Shown piece after piece: positions 52,612 to 60,541 of a stretch of 64,000 bases of DNA. The first letter of the stretch is position 1. Each line of letters starts with the position of its first letter. Position numbers and translations under genes: made by a program. This stretch comes from Azotobacter salinestris (GTDB lineage: Bacteria; Pseudomonadota; Gammaproteobacteria; Pseudomonadales; Pseudomonadaceae): NCBI RefSeq assembly GCF_009363155.1, contig NZ_CP045303.1, positions 124,001 through 188,000 on the forward strand. The letters are read 5' to 3'. The notes under the pieces were generated by a model. It had not been told where the DNA came from. It worked only from the letters and a program-made list of their open reading frames with translations, and ran no database searches.

Positions 52612-53646
52612 CTACGAGCCGCACCAGGAGCACTTGTGCGGGCGGACGATGGTTTGCACATCCAGCCTTTTGCAGTGCTTGCACTCCCACAGCCCGGCCT
52701 CCTGGGTCTTGATCGCGTTGCTGAGTCGGAAGGCATTCGAGGCCAGGAGCAGGTCGTCGTAGTCGATACCGAGGTTTGAACACAGCTTGCAATACTCCTC
52801 GTGGGCCTTGATCACTGCCCTGGCGTTCAAGGTCTTCTCCCAATCCGCCGCCAGCAGCAAGTAGCAGGCGAGATAGAGCAGTGCGTGAAACGGCTGCTCG
52901 GCGATCGTCCGCTCGGCGGAGCGGATACGGCCACTCTTGGAGTTGTAGATTTTGCCGGAGCGTACCTTCGCCCGCTTCTTGCCATCGATCCACTGCTCAT
53001 CATGCCCCGTGTGCGCGGCGACCAGCTTCGGCTGGATCTGGGCCTTGAGCATCTGGTCGGCAATCTCTTCCAGCGACATCAGGCCGCGGTTGAAGTCGGC
53101 CACCGGCCCGAGGTGTTCCGGCTTGTTCGCTTTCAGGTAGCGAAACTCGGCAAGCAGGATCGCGCAGGTATCCTGCAGCAGAGCGATCTTGTCCGTCGGG
53201 TCGAGGTTGAGCTTCTTGATGCGCACCCGCGATTGGATGGTGAATTCGCCCCGGTACACATACGCCTGCCGTTGCTGGAAGTCACCATTCGAAAACCGGC
53301 TGTAGCCGTCCTCGTCGAATCCGATGGCCACCAGCGGGTGAAGCTGGTTGCGGAGTGCGAAGTTCTGGATCTCGGTCAACATGGAAATGCGGTACACGGC
53401 CTCCCTGAACGCTTCGTTCTCCAACTTGCCGCAGCCGGTATCTTTTGCATCCAGGCTCTTGTAATTGACTCGGAACAGGGAAACCGGAAGCATGTCCAGC
53501 GCCTCGAGTCGCTCGGGAGATATCGTGGAAAGATACGCCAGGTCCTCGGAGTGTATCCGTTGCGACTGATGCACCATGTTGTAGTCGGTGCCTTCAATAA
53601 TCCAGCGCAAGCACATCTGTGCCATTCCCTTGTTGATCTTCAGCAT
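52612..53646 (-). CDS. FlhD/FlhC-like fused transcriptional activator (candidate)
   Basis: A 344-residue protein. The C-terminal half resembles FlhC: NARAVIKAHEEYCKLC, LLLASNAFRLSNAI and a terminal zinc site CKHC...CSWC (Cys322, 325, 339, 342). In E. coli FlhC the matching parts are AVIKAYRLYLEQC and CNCC...CSLC. The N-terminus (about residues 8-60, CLRWIIEGTDYNMVHQS then LAYLSTISPERLEALDMLPV) resembles the FlhD core. SXT and IncA/C activate transfer with separate FlhC/FlhD-type subunits; this seems to hold both. ATG 53646 has AGGAG seven bases upstream; GTG 53652 is too close. It overlaps the slt operon and lies downstream of a leftward transfer operator. Confidence 0.6.
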   Translation of the reverse strand: MLKINKGMAQMCLRWIIEGTDYNMVHQSQRIHSEDLAYLSTISPERLEALDMLPVSLFRVNYKSLDAKDTGCGKLENEAFREAVYRISMLTEIQNFALRNQLHPLVAIGFDEDGYSRFSNGDFQQRQAYVYRGEFTIQSRVRIKKLNLDPTDKIALLQDTCAILLAEFRYLKANKPEHLGPVADFNRGLMSLEEIADQMLKAQIQPKLVAAHTGHDEQWIDGKKRAKVRSGKIYNSKSGRIRSAERTIAEQPFHALLYLACYLLLAADWEKTLNARAVIKAHEEYCKLCSNLGIDYDDLLLASNAFRLSNAIKTQEAGLWECKHCKRLDVQTIVRPHKCSWCGS

Positions 53647-53648
53647 TG

Positions 53649-54221
53649 TCACGCTCCTGCGTTCAACCGTTTCAGAGACCGCCAGATCTTCAACACACTT
53701 TGCGCGTAGGCCCTCGCTTGAACATTACGCCTGGGGTTCATGGTGTGGTATCCGCCTATTGCAAGTTGCAGGTCAACCGGATTGCTCCTGATCGACTCAC
53801 AGAGAATGTCGGCGGCCACGCGGATATTGACTTCCATATTCAGCAGCTCATGCGGGTCCTTGACGCGATGAGCATTCCAGCGGTAGTTGATCTGCATGAT
53901 CCCAATATCGGTCAGCCGGTCTTCCGCAATATATCGCTGTAAGGCCGATTTGGCGTCGTCCAGTGTTTCTGGATAATGTGCCCCACTGGGCGCGTTGCGC
54001 AGTGCATAGGGGTGGGGTGCAACGAATCCTCTTTTCACGGCATGCCCGGACTCTTGCAGCGCCAGCGAATAGAGCAACAAGGGATCGGGCTTGCAGGCGG
54101 CAGAGGCGGCTGCACGTTCCCATGTCGTACCTTTCAGGCTGAACCCACCCGAATAGGCAGAAGTCGCACTCAGGATGGAAATAGCCAACAGGATGATCGA
54201 GCTCGCTTTATTCCTTTTCAT
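53649..54221 (-). CDS. Lytic transglycosylase of the transfer system
   Basis: A 190-residue exported SLT-domain enzyme. The signal peptide ends near residue 24 (SATSAYSGG). The catalytic Glu is in LLLYSLALQESGHAVKRG near residue 57, followed by GIMQINYRWNAHRV and a C-terminal AIGGYHTMNPRRN. It would cut peptidoglycan locally to let the secretion channel through, like VirB1 and TrbN. It overlaps parR by 14 bases; its stop is three bases before the regulator ATG. Confidence 0.88.
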   Translation of the reverse strand: MKRNKASSIILLAISILSATSAYSGGFSLKGTTWERAAASAACKPDPLLLYSLALQESGHAVKRGFVAPHPYALRNAPSGAHYPETLDDAKSALQRYIAEDRLTDIGIMQINYRWNAHRVKDPHELLNMEVNIRVAADILCESIRSNPVDLQLAIGGYHTMNPRRNVQARAYAQSVLKIWRSLKRLNAGA

Positions 54222-54498
54222 GTTCTTGGCCTGTTATCCATTTGGGGGCTGTGCGTTGCTGAGCCCTGGGCTTCGAATTGTCGTCCGACTCGGTTGCCGG
54301 CGGATGCTCTTGAATGGGTTGCTCTCGAATAGCCGGCGTTTGAATCGTGTGCTCCCGAATGGAGGAAGTAGTTTTCATCTCTTGCAGTTGCATGGCTGCC
54401 AGGGCGACCAGACGCTTGCCGCGATACTCCTTGTCGATGCTCTCCAGATGCTCCAGCAATTCCTGATGAACCGGCGTCACTCTGACCTGCAGTCTCAT
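54208..54498 (-). CDS. parR: ParR/StbB-like partition adaptor
   Basis: A 96-residue protein immediately downstream of parM. The N-terminal 40 residues (MRLQVRVTPVHQELLEHLES, then RGKRLVALAAMQLQEM) look like a ribbon-helix-helix DNA-binding domain. The C-terminus is acidic, Gln/Glu-rich and probably flexible, suited to contacting the ParM filament. ParR proteins bind repeats in parC. GAGGA precedes ATG 54498; the gap to parM is 26 bases. SXT/R391 elements carry a similar pair, srpM-srpR. Confidence 0.65.
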   Translation of the reverse strand: MRLQVRVTPVHQELLEHLESIDKEYRGKRLVALAAMQLQEMKTTSSIREHTIQTPAIREQPIQEHPPATESDDNSKPRAQQRTAPKWITGQEHEKE

Positions 54499-54524
54499 AT
54501 GTTTTCCTCGGTAAACTTCGGTGT

Positions 54525-55502
54525 TCAGGAATGGGCGATATGCCAGAAACCCTGTGCGTTACTCCGGATGATGTCGGAGGAACGGAGGATCAGCGCCGAG
54601 GGAAACTCCTGGTGGACATACGCCTCATACAGGGAAGCGCCGCCACCGCCGAGAATCACACAGTCGACCACCTGGTTTTCCAGCTTGCGAAGTTCCTGTT
54701 TGATTTCGCGCATGACGGTCGGAATGACCCGATCCGAGGCACGTTTCAGATACTCGGGCAGATCGACTTTCCGCCCAAACAGCATGATGCTGTTCTTGCC
54801 GTTCTGCAGTGCCCATTCGATCTTGTCGGTGCCCGGGTTTCCGCCATAGTCCCGGGCAACTTCTTCGGCACAGGTCTCCAGCAATACCGACATGGCCTTG
54901 AGGCTGGAGTTGCTGGTTTTGGTGGCCAGTTCGCGCTGTATGAATACCACCCAGTCCACGCTGAAGAAACCGGGGTCGATGACCAGCACCACGGATTCCT
55001 CAATAACTTCGGCGTGCTCGCTCGTGCAGTAAACATCGGTCAGTGTGCCTACCGGTTGGGGAACGACTTCAACTTTCCCGACTTCGATTTCAACTTTCGG
55101 ACTGATCCGGTGACGCCCGGTCATGCGCTCTTTAAGGGCTCGAACATAACTTTTGTCGTGGAATTGGGAGACCGGAAGTCCGGTCACCAGCGTGTCGATG
55201 ACCTCGCTGTCGCCGGCGGCATTGAGTAGCGCCCCTTTGAACAGGGCCTGGTACGACTCGGAAGCGGAGTAGTCCTTGTGCAGCTCCCGATCGCCCGCCC
55301 GACCCGGGCCGGCAAAGGCGACCCACGGCTGCCCGTCCACCTCCACGATGACTTCGCCGGCGCGCAGGCCGCTATCCCTGGGCAGGGCGCCCAGCGGCGT
55401 GGCGCGGGCCGGCCTCACCAGGGATTCCGGGGTGCCGGAATCACCGCTGTGGACGGCGATCACGTTGCTGTAGCCAATATCCAGTCCGACTTTCTTGCTC
55501 AT
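54525..55502 (-). CDS. parM: ParM/StbA-like actin-type partition ATPase
   Basis: A 325-residue actin-like ATPase. Phosphate-1 motif is VGLDIGYSNVIAVHSG near residue 4, phosphate-2 is VLVIDPGFFSVDWVVF near 165, and the adenosine motif is CVILGGGGASLYEAYV near 293. It polymerises to push sister copies apart, with ParR and parC. ATG 55502 follows GAGGAG; an earlier in-frame ATG at 55556 lies in the repeat region and is unlikely. The tandem repeats upstream are the likely centromere. Confidence 0.88.
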   Translation of the reverse strand: MSKKVGLDIGYSNVIAVHSGDSGTPESLVRPARATPLGALPRDSGLRAGEVIVEVDGQPWVAFAGPGRAGDRELHKDYSASESYQALFKGALLNAAGDSEVIDTLVTGLPVSQFHDKSYVRALKERMTGRHRISPKVEIEVGKVEVVPQPVGTLTDVYCTSEHAEVIEESVVLVIDPGFFSVDWVVFIQRELATKTSNSSLKAMSVLLETCAEEVARDYGGNPGTDKIEWALQNGKNSIMLFGRKVDLPEYLKRASDRVIPTVMREIKQELRKLENQVVDCVILGGGGASLYEAYVHQEFPSALILRSSDIIRSNAQGFWHIAHS

Positions 55503-55551
55503 GGAACACTCCTCGATTCGGTAAGGTGCAACGCCTGCACACCAGGCGGCG

Positions 55552-55815
55552 GTCAAATGACGACGGGTTCATGCTAAGGGGGCCTTCGCCAATCCCAAGT
55601 CGCCTTGCCGGCATCAAACGGTTGCTAAACGGTCGTCAAATGACGACGGGTTCATGCTAAGGGGGCCTTCGCCAATCCCAAGTCGCCTTGCCGGCATCAA
55701 ACGGTTGCCAAACGGTCGTCAAATGACGACGGGCTCATGCTAAGGGGGGCCTCGCCAATCCCAAGTCCGCCCTGACGGCATCAAACGGTTGCCAAACGGC
55801 CGTCAAATGACGACG
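55552..55815. repeat. 83-bp tandem repeats, probable parC centromere
   Basis: Three nearly identical units begin at 55552, 55635 and 55718, with a fourth partial at 55802; spacing is 83, 83 and 84 bp. Each has GTCAAATGACGAC with palindromic core CGTCA-AA-TGACG, and CAAACGGTTGCYAAACGG. They lie just before parM, where actin-type systems place parC. A diverged piece (GGTTGCCAAATGGCC) remains at 55870. Confidence 0.7.
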
Positions 55816-55906
55816 AGGGGCACGGCAAGCAGACTCCTTCCATTGCCCGGGCGAGCTCGAGCACCAGACGGTTGCCAAATGGCCTTGGAATGACGACGCA
55901 CTTGCG

Positions 55907-55997
55907 ATGATCCACATCGGAGCGGGGCTTGTGTGGCCCTTTCAAGCCAAAAAGTGGCTTGAAAGGGCCACACAAAATCGCCAGCCCTTCCGACAAT
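55907..55997. promoter_or_regulatory. Divergent transfer operator with perfect palindrome
   Basis: The strongest copy: TTTCAAGCCA (55940-55949), AAAAG, TGGCTTGAAA (55955-55964). The symmetry extends to 21-bp arms over 55929-55975. Rightward toward mobI: CACACA (55969-55974), 17 bp, GACAAT (55992-55997). Leftward toward parM-parR-slt-regulator: CACACA (55935-55930), 17 bp, GATCAT (55912-55907). Confidence 0.75.
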
Positions 55998-56024
55998 GCC
56001 TCCCAGCCATATGGGAGATGACCA

Positions 56025-56495
56025 ATGATCGATATCGAGTGCATGACCGAGCCGTCCGTTGAATTCCTGGACGCGGCCTACCAGGAGCTCGTGGAGCGGG
56101 CCAAGCGCCTGGCCGAGCAGTATTTCGAGCAGGCCCAGCAGTTCCTTGGCGAGGAAGGGAAAAGCCATGTGCCGGCCTTGATCTCGGTCCAGCAGATCAG
56201 CCCCAACGCCTGGGGCTTCTACTGGGTTCGGGTGCACTACGTCCGCGAGGATGGAAAGGGAAATGCCGTGACGCGGAAGATCCCGAAAGGGCCACGCCAC
56301 AAATACCCCCAGGGGGCGTTCAGCTTCGTGAAGGGCACGCTCGGCCGGCTCGTAAGGAACTACGAAAACCGGCTGGCGGAGCTGCGTCAGCTGGCTGCGG
56401 AGAACCGAGCCCTGCGCAAGACCACCCTGGCGTGGGCTGGGCGTCACCAGAAAGCCCTAGCCCTCGAGACCCCATTCGAAGGCGAGCTGGCCTGA
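56025..56495 (+). CDS. mobI: MobI-like auxiliary mobilisation protein
   Basis: A 156-residue mainly helical protein. A central block NAWGFYWVRVHYVRED, then PRHKYPQGAFSFVKG and a basic helical C-terminus (ENRLAELRQLAAENRALRK), resembles the MobI(A/C) family of SXT and IncA/C elements. MobI is encoded beside oriT and is required with the MobH relaxase to start transfer. Start 56025 has GGGAG eight bases upstream and lies about 20 bases after the predicted transcription start. If correct, oriT should lie in the adjacent upstream DNA (about 55816-56024). Confidence 0.6.
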   Translation: MIDIECMTEPSVEFLDAAYQELVERAKRLAEQYFEQAQQFLGEEGKSHVPALISVQQISPNAWGFYWVRVHYVREDGKGNAVTRKIPKGPRHKYPQGAFSFVKGTLGRLVRNYENRLAELRQLAAENRALRKTTLAWAGRHQKALALETPFEGELA

Positions 56496-56496
56496 G

Positions 56497-56870
56497 CCTT
56501 TCAGCATATTTTCCGGCGAGAGACCGATTGGGGGCCGGTCGAGGGCATCGAAAAATGTGCTGAGCCCAGAGCCTGCGCGGCTTTCAGCACATTTGCGGGT
56601 GGCTTTCAGCACATTTTGGGCGCCCTTTCAGCACATTTTCCGGCGAGAGACCGATTGGGGGCCGGTCGAGGGCATCGAAAAATGTGCTGAGCCCAGAGCC
56701 TGCGCGGCTTTCAGCACATTTGCGGGTGGCTTTCAGCACATTTTGGGCGCCCTTTCAGCACATTTTCCGGCGAGAGGCCGATTAGGGGCTGGCCGAGGGC
56801 ATCGAAAAATGTGCTGAGCCCAGAGCCTGCGCGGCTTTCAGCACATTTGCGGGTGGCTTTCAGCACATTT
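56497..56870. repeat. 127-bp tandem repeat with iteron-like TTTCAGCACATTT sites
   Basis: Units start at 56497, 56624 and 56751, the last slightly short. Eight exact TTTCAGCACATTT copies (56582, 56604, 56626, 56709, 56731, 56753, 56836, 56858), a degenerate ninth at 56499 and three inverted AAATGTGCTGA copies. Direct copies are spaced 22 bp (two helical turns), as replication iterons are. A candidate origin or binding array; no rep gene was found here. Confidence 0.7.
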
Positions 56871-57573
56871 CGAAGGAGTGAGGGAGAATCTGCTGAAAAC
56901 GCTAAGTTTGTTATGTCAGTGAGCTAGTTGACTGAAATAAATAGTTATAGGCCTGTCAGGTGTTTTCCCCGATTTTGTGTCGCGAAGCGGGTCGGAGACC
57001 ACTGTGTCGCGCAGCGGAGGTTTGCGAGGCGTCGGGGTACTCCGAAGGGGACATTCCCAAGGGCAGAACGATGGTCTGGCAGCGGGATTGTGGTGGGGCG
57101 GAAGGGGCCGGATTCGGCAGGAGAAAATCTGCTGGGCCGATCAGGTTGAGCTGCGGGTGGAAGTCCACCGGATCGAATGGGGAAGGTGAACGGGTCAGTG
57201 GGCGCTGATCGTTTGGCGGGCATCAGGGGTAGCCGAGGGATGTGCCGGCAGGCTGGTGGCAGTTCGAGGGGGAGATCGAGTGGATGGGGTCGAGTCCACC
57301 ACCTCCAGCGAGGCGAATGGTTCAGGTGCAGGGGCACCGATCAGCAGGTGGTGCCCAGGTGAGCACGATGGGCAATGGGGGGCGAGGGACGCCCAGGCAG
57401 GCTGTTCGGAGGCGGGCCAGGGAGGTTGATCTTGCGGGGCCTTTGCGGACTGGTTGGCTCTGCTATCGTGCGTGGCGGTGCTTGGCATGTTGCCAAGTGA
57501 AGCAGGGACGGCACGGCCCATGTACAGCGGGCTGGCCGGCCCAACTCCAGACTTATCGAAGGAGAGCTCCAAC
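56871..57573. other. 700-bp region without a supported gene
   Basis: Several short ORFs exist in all frames but none has a ribosome site or a recognisable product. It holds a direct repeat TGTGTCGCG[A/C]AGCGG near 56986 and 57003, and a hairpin CTTGGCA-TG-TTGCCAAG near 57482. It is probably regulatory or origin-related sequence next to the iterons, or degraded DNA. Confidence 0.4.
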
Positions 57574-57951
57574 ATGGAATTCCGCGAAGTAGCCCCCGGC
57601 AGACTCTGGCCCCCGATACTTCCCGAGGGAACCGCATACGGTTGTTCTGAAGTTGCGCCACGAAAAATAGTGGAGTTGTTCAAAGTGAAGCCGGAGGGAA
57701 TCTTTTGCGCTGGCATTAATTACGCTTGGGGAGACTTGGGTGCCATATCCACTATCAATGACACGATCTGGATTCACAGCGAAAAATATTCGTCTGGGGG
57801 TTTGCGCTTCAAGGAGCATCCCTTTTATCTGATCGATCCTTTTGGCGAGCGCTTCGAGTATATACATGGCTACCGGGCGGCCTGGTGTTTGGTGAACCGG
57901 GTAATGTATGAGCAGCAGCTTGCTGAGGGTGGCAAGAATGTTTTGGCGTGA
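57574..57951 (+). CDS. Hypothetical protein, 125 aa
   Basis: A 125-residue soluble protein starting at ATG 57574 with GAAGGAG upstream. It has mixed composition and no recognised family: Trp/Tyr-rich segments such as FCAGINYAWGDLG, IDPFGERFEYIHGY and AAWCLVNRVMYEQ suggest a compact globular domain. Longer in-frame starts reach into the hairpin region upstream and are unsupported. The DNA becomes AT-richer through this gene toward the acetyltransferase genes, suggesting a junction with acquired DNA. Confidence 0.5.
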   Translation: MEFREVAPGRLWPPILPEGTAYGCSEVAPRKIVELFKVKPEGIFCAGINYAWGDLGAISTINDTIWIHSEKYSSGGLRFKEHPFYLIDPFGERFEYIHGYRAAWCLVNRVMYEQQLAEGGKNVLA

Positions 57952-58089
57952 AACTGTTTCGCAAGGCAGAGGACTGTCTAGCAGGAGTTAAAAACTACCT
58001 AGGCCTGATTTTATTAAATGTGCCGGCTGATTTCGTACTATAAATTTTTATATTTATCGAGAGCTTTTTAGGCTTGGGCTGGCTTTTAA

Positions 58090-58551
58090 ATGAGTTCATG
58101 TATGGAAGATATTTGTGAGGTAACAGAAAGCCAGTTTGAAAGGCTTGCGGATGTATGGGAAGCATCTGTTAAAGCAACTCATGATTTTTTAACTGAGCAG
58201 GATGTTTTATCTCTTCGGTCGAAGGTTTTAAATGACTATCTTGCAGCAGTTACTCTGCGTGCATACAAAGATGAGCAAGGGGCACTTCAAGGGTTTGTGG
58301 GTGTCTCGAATGGTAAAGTCGAAATGCTTTTTATATCTCCAGAATATCGATGGCTAGGCATTGGAAAACTATTGCTGAACTACGCTATCAATCATTTGGG
58401 TGCTACAGAGCTTGATGTGAACGAGCAAAATCCCTTGGCGATTGCTTTTTACAAGCATATGGGATTCAAAGTTATTGGTAGGTCCTTGTTTGACAGCCTG
58501 GGCAACCCTTTTCCATTGCTTCACATGAAGCTGAAGATCTCTTATAAATAA
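58090..58551 (+). CDS. GNAT-family N-acetyltransferase
   Basis: A 153-residue GNAT enzyme. The N-terminus has LADVWEASVKATHDFL, typical of the YjaB-like acetyltransferase group. The acetyl-CoA site is VEMLFISPEYRWLGIGKLLL near residue 82 (R-x-x-G-x-G/A variant RWLGIG), and NPLAIAFYKHMGFKVIG closes the fold. The substrate is unknown. The gene and its surroundings are clearly more AT-rich than the transfer genes, indicating transfer from another source. No antitoxin-like partner is adjacent. Confidence 0.8.
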   Translation: MSSCMEDICEVTESQFERLADVWEASVKATHDFLTEQDVLSLRSKVLNDYLAAVTLRAYKDEQGALQGFVGVSNGKVEMLFISPEYRWLGIGKLLLNYAINHLGATELDVNEQNPLAIAFYKHMGFKVIGRSLFDSLGNPFPLLHMKLKISYK

Positions 58552-58598
58552 AGGCGGCAGGACTAAAATTTTCTGACTGATTAGCTATCGAAAGGGAG

Positions 58599-59168
58599 AT
58601 GCTTGTGGCTGAGTTGATTCAGATTGAGACTAGCCGTCTATTTCTTAGGCAATGGAGACCTTCGGATCGCCTGCCGTTTGCAGAGCTCAATGCAGATCAG
58701 GAAGTAATGAGATATTTTCCGTCCACGCTTAGTCGACAGGAAAGCGACGCAATGGCTGATCTATGCGAGTCACTTATTGAGCAACGTGGTTGGGGCTTCT
58801 GGGCTGTTGAAGCGAAAGCAGATAAGTGCTTCATTGGCTTTGTGGGTTTGCATATTCCAACTGCTGAGTTGCCTTTTTCGCCATGTGTTGAGATCGGTTG
58901 GCGGCTTTCATCGCTCTACTGGGGAAAGGGCTATGCCACTGAAGCGGCAAATGCCGCGCTTCAAGTTGGATTCGAAATGCTGAAACTGCCAGAAATAGTA
59001 GCCTTCACAGCCGTCGGCAATTTTAGATCGCGTGCTGTAATGAAACGTCTCGGTATGATTGAGAGTGCTTCGACTTTTAAGCACCCAGCAGTTCCAATTG
59101 ATAGTTGGCTCCAAGAGCATTGCCTTTATCGAATTGCTCGTGAGCAATGGATAGCCAGAAATTCATAA
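58599..59168 (+). CDS. RimJ/RimL-type GNAT acetyltransferase
   Basis: A 189-residue acetyltransferase of the RimJ/RimL (Acetyltransf_3) group: IETSRLFLRQWRPSDRLPFA at the N-terminus, VEIGWRLSSLYWGKGYATEA as the acetyl-CoA site near residue 107, and NFRSRAVMKRLGM near 150. It probably acetylates a protein N-terminus or a small-molecule amine; no resistance substrate can be assigned. GTG 58605 has better ribosome-site spacing than ATG 58599. It shares the AT-rich composition of the previous gene. Confidence 0.8.
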   Translation: MLVAELIQIETSRLFLRQWRPSDRLPFAELNADQEVMRYFPSTLSRQESDAMADLCESLIEQRGWGFWAVEAKADKCFIGFVGLHIPTAELPFSPCVEIGWRLSSLYWGKGYATEAANAALQVGFEMLKLPEIVAFTAVGNFRSRAVMKRLGMIESASTFKHPAVPIDSWLQEHCLYRIAREQWIARNS

Positions 59169-59581
59169 TAAGCTTCTTGGACTCGAGTACTTTTAATCTT
59201 TGCAAGGTTTGGCAATAAACAGTTGGATTGATTGTTTTTCACCCACCCGCTCGATGAGGCTTTATCCCCAGACGTGGTGAATAAGGCTGTGGAAAACACG
59301 GCCGGCCTCACGTGGGATGCGCGCCAGCATGGGGCGATCAAAAACTGACCAGAGAACAGGGGGATCGCAAATTTGCGAGGGAGGTCCGGCGAGTTCTGCC
59401 TTGAGCGGTGCTATGGCACTCTGGCAGAGGCGTTTGCCAACGCGCTGGGACTTGCGCTGCGGCTGCTCTGCCGCGCGTGGCACCGTCTATGCGAAGCGGT
59501 GACGGCAGGGGCGATGGGAGGGCATGCTATCAGTCGTCGTTTTGCACTCACCCTTGCAATCGCCCCCAACGAGAAACTTCC
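59169..59581. other. Non-coding gap with DnaA-box-like sites
   Basis: No supported gene. TTATCCCCA at 59263-59271 and TGTGGAAAA at 59290-59298 (inverse of TTTTCCACA) each differ by one base from the DnaA box TTATCCACA. The composition switches from AT-rich to GC-rich near 59360, a likely junction. Confidence 0.4.
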
Positions 59582-60541
59582 ATGCAGCCCACCATTCTCC
59601 TCGCCTCACGTGTTTCCAAGCCATTTCATGAACACCTGAAAGCCCGCTTCAGGGTGATCGAGGCGGAGACCGCCGACTTCGACGCGGCGATCGCCGCGCT
59701 GCCGCCAGAGCTGGCCGGGGACATCCGCATCGTCGTCGCCTTCGGCTCGACGCGCATGCCGGCGGCGGCGCTGGCCCGGCTCCCGCGACTGGGACTGATC
59801 TGCTGCCTGGGCAGCGGCTATGACGGCATCGACTTGGATCACGCCAGGGAGCGCGGGATCGTCGTGACCAACAGTCCCGCGGCCAATGCCAGAAGCGTGG
59901 CCGATCTGGCGATGGGCCTGCTGATCTCGAGCATCAGGAATCTTTCCTCTGCCCGCGCATACCTGGAGGCCGGACGCTGGCAAGGCAATGCCGGTGAGCG
60001 CATGCAACCTGTGCTGGGACTGACCGGCCGCAAGCTGGGTATCTGCGGCCTGGGCGCCATCGGCCTGAATGTCGCCAAGCGCGCTGCAGCCTTCGACATG
60101 GAGGTTGGTTATCACGCCAGAAATATCCGCCTGGATGCTCCCTATCCGTATTTCGACTCCATCATGCAACTAGCCACCTGGGCGGACGTGCTGGTCGTGT
60201 CCATGCGGGCAGACGCCAGTACCTACCATGCGATCGACACCACAGTGCTGCAGGCACTGGGCCCGCAAGGATTTCTGATCAACGTTTCCCGCGGGACCAC
60301 CGTGGACGAGAGGGCCTTGGTGCATGCCTTGAAAACCGGCCAGATCGCCGGCGCGGGACTGGATGTCTACGAGCATGAGCCCTCGATACCCAGCGAACTC
60401 TTCGAGCTCCCCCACGTGGCCCTGACGCCGCATATCGGCGGCAGCACCCTCGAGGCGGCGCAGGAGCAGGAGGCCTGTGTCCTGGCCAATATCGAGGCGT
60501 TTACGGCAGGGCAACCGCCGCATACGCCTGTGCCCCTGTAG
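59582..60541 (+). CDS. D-isomer-specific 2-hydroxyacid dehydrogenase
   Basis: A 319-residue NAD(P)-dependent enzyme of the hydroxypyruvate/glyoxylate reductase type. The nucleotide-binding glycines are in LGICGLGAIGLNVAKRA near residue 155. The catalytic Arg lies in INVSRGTTVDERALVHAL near 235, the Glu in AGAGLDVYEHEPSIP near 262, and the His in ALTPHIGGSTLEA near 280. Substrate cannot be fixed from sequence. It is high-GC and looks like chromosomal metabolic cargo next to an IS66-type element. Confidence 0.85.
   Translation: MQPTILLASRVSKPFHEHLKARFRVIEAETADFDAAIAALPPELAGDIRIVVAFGSTRMPAAALARLPRLGLICCLGSGYDGIDLDHARERGIVVTNSPAANARSVADLAMGLLISSIRNLSSARAYLEAGRWQGNAGERMQPVLGLTGRKLGICGLGAIGLNVAKRAAAFDMEVGYHARNIRLDAPYPYFDSIMQLATWADVLVVSMRADASTYHAIDTTVLQALGPQGFLINVSRGTTVDERALVHALKTGQIAGAGLDVYEHEPSIPSELFELPHVALTPHIGGSTLEAAQEQEACVLANIEAFTAGQPPHTPVPL

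Noticed and set aside
55552-56870. CRISPR array
   Set aside because: The 83-bp and 127-bp repeats are continuous tandem units without unique spacers and no cas genes are present.
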